Assembly (NCBI GenBank): GCA_031255615.1
Contig: JAIRSD010000068.1
Coordinates: forward strand, 1 to 5,437
DNA: 5,437 nucleotides
Source of the DNA: Treponema sp.
GTDB lineage: Bacteria > Spirochaetota > Spirochaetia > Treponematales > Breznakiellaceae
Direction of reading: 5' to 3'
Every line of letters begins with the position of its first letter. The stretch's first letter is position 1. This document shows, piece by piece, positions 5,316 through 5,437 of the stretch. Both the position numbers and the translations under genes were made by a program. The notes under the pieces are model-generated. The model saw nothing but the letters and a program-made list of their open reading frames with translations, was not told the DNA's origin and did not search any database.

Positions 5316-5316
5316 T

Positions 5317-5358
5317 CACACAAAAAAAAGAGCCCTGGGGGGCTCTTTTTTTTGTGTG
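5317..5358 (-). terminator. Intrinsic terminator of tRNA-Glu
   Basis: A perfect 19-bp inverted repeat (5317-5335 with 5340-5358, 4-nt loop) begins one base after the last tRNA base. Read from the tRNA it gives A8, the GC-rich stem GAGCCC/GGGCTC with a CCCA loop, then T8: a classical rho-independent terminator. The A-run makes it symmetric, so it could also stop transcription from the opposite strand. Confidence 0.88.
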
Positions 5359-5359
5359 C

Positions 5360-5431
5360 CATCTCCTAGGGGAGTCGAACCCCTGTTGTCGGGATGAAAA
5401 CCCGATGTCCTAACCACTAGACGAAGGAGAC
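5360..5431 (-). tRNA. tRNA-Glu (anticodon UUC)
   Basis: A 72-nt cloverleaf reads from 5431 to 5360. The acceptor GTCTCCT pairs with AGGAGAT (one G-U at the first pair), with G as discriminator. The D arm contains GTCTAGTGGTTAGGAC. The anticodon stem TCGGG/CCCGA holds loop TTTTCAT with anticodon TTC. The T arm is AGGGG-TTCGACT-CCCCT. The sequence closely resembles E. coli tRNA-Glu. The bases after the discriminator are GCA, so CCA is not encoded and must be added by nucleotidyltransferase. The promoter is outside the window; six bases upstream of the gene are visible. Confidence 0.96.
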
Positions 5432-5437
5432 ACGGAA

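Larger units (their letters stand above)
4860..5316. other. Non-coding mosaic of repeats and small hairpins between tRNA-Glu and the operon promoter
   Basis: I see no convincing gene here. The stretch opens with homopolymer runs (T8 at 4851-4858, G7 at 4861-4867), then a 9-nt-periodic AAG repeat, two tRNA-Glu 3'-end copies and a 20-bp direct repeat, each listed separately. From about 5148 to 5316 it is GC-rich and densely self-complementary: CAAGGC/GCCTTG (5218-5223 with 5227-5232), the palindrome GGAGCGCTCC (5245-5254), CCCCC/GGGGG (5267-5271 with 5275-5279) and an 11-bp stem at 5291-5315. A long open frame crosses it on the plus strand but also runs through the terminator and antisense to the tRNA, so I do not call it a gene. 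Confidence 0.6.

Noticed and set aside
4860..5360. A CRISPR array or retron-like locus suggested by the closely spaced repeats.
   Set aside because: The direct repeats number only two or three, spacing is irregular, and there is no Cas or reverse transcriptase gene in the window.
4834..5397. A 187-codon plus-strand open frame across the intergenic region.
   Set aside because: It runs through the terminator and antisense to tRNA-Glu, its recurring PRGV words are just translations of the tRNA-end repeats, and it has no ribosome-binding site or recognisable domain.

Overview
The window reads as a chromosomal stretch of a moderately GC-rich bacterium. Every supported gene is on the minus strand, so transcription runs from high to low coordinates. 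The protein sequences and the hairpin-rich intergenic style suggest a spirochaete of the Treponema group, possibly gut-associated. That is an impression from memory of such sequences, not a database result, and should be held loosely.

Layout from right to left, in the direction of transcription. A tRNA-Glu(UUC) gene (5360-5431) is followed at once by a strong intrinsic terminator (5317-5358). About 450 bases of non-coding DNA come next (roughly 4860-5316). This stretch carries two extra copies of the tRNA 3' end, a 20-bp direct repeat with a small GGTG/CACC stem, a short 9-nt-periodic AAG repeat and several compact hairpins. A good promoter (-35 TTGACA, 16-nt spacer, -10 TATAGT, 4813-4840) then points left. 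It predicts a 5' leader of about 240 nt made of a chain of hairpins, before a gene for an FAD-dependent oxidoreductase of the geranylgeranyl-reductase type (3162-4568). That gene overlaps, by an ATGA junction, a gene for a cytoplasmic alkaline-phosphatase-superfamily phosphodiesterase (1936-3165). After a 207-bp gap with two strong hairpins and a possible promoter comes a 12-helix MFS transporter resembling the GPH/SLC45 sugar carriers (409-1728). The last gene is the start of asnS, asparaginyl-tRNA synthetase (1-283, running off the window). It has no Shine-Dalgarno sequence and a perfect TATAAT five bases before its ATG, which suggests a leaderless message.

The oxidoreductase and phosphodiesterase are almost certainly co-translated and probably act in one process. 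The transporter may belong to the same unit or have its own promoter. The substrate is not shown by the sequence: a lipid/isoprenoid or small phosphoester pathway is only an inference from the families. The two observations most worth following are the structured leader in front of the oxidoreductase and the cluster of tRNA-Glu 3'-end copies, which may be remnants of integration at the tRNA.
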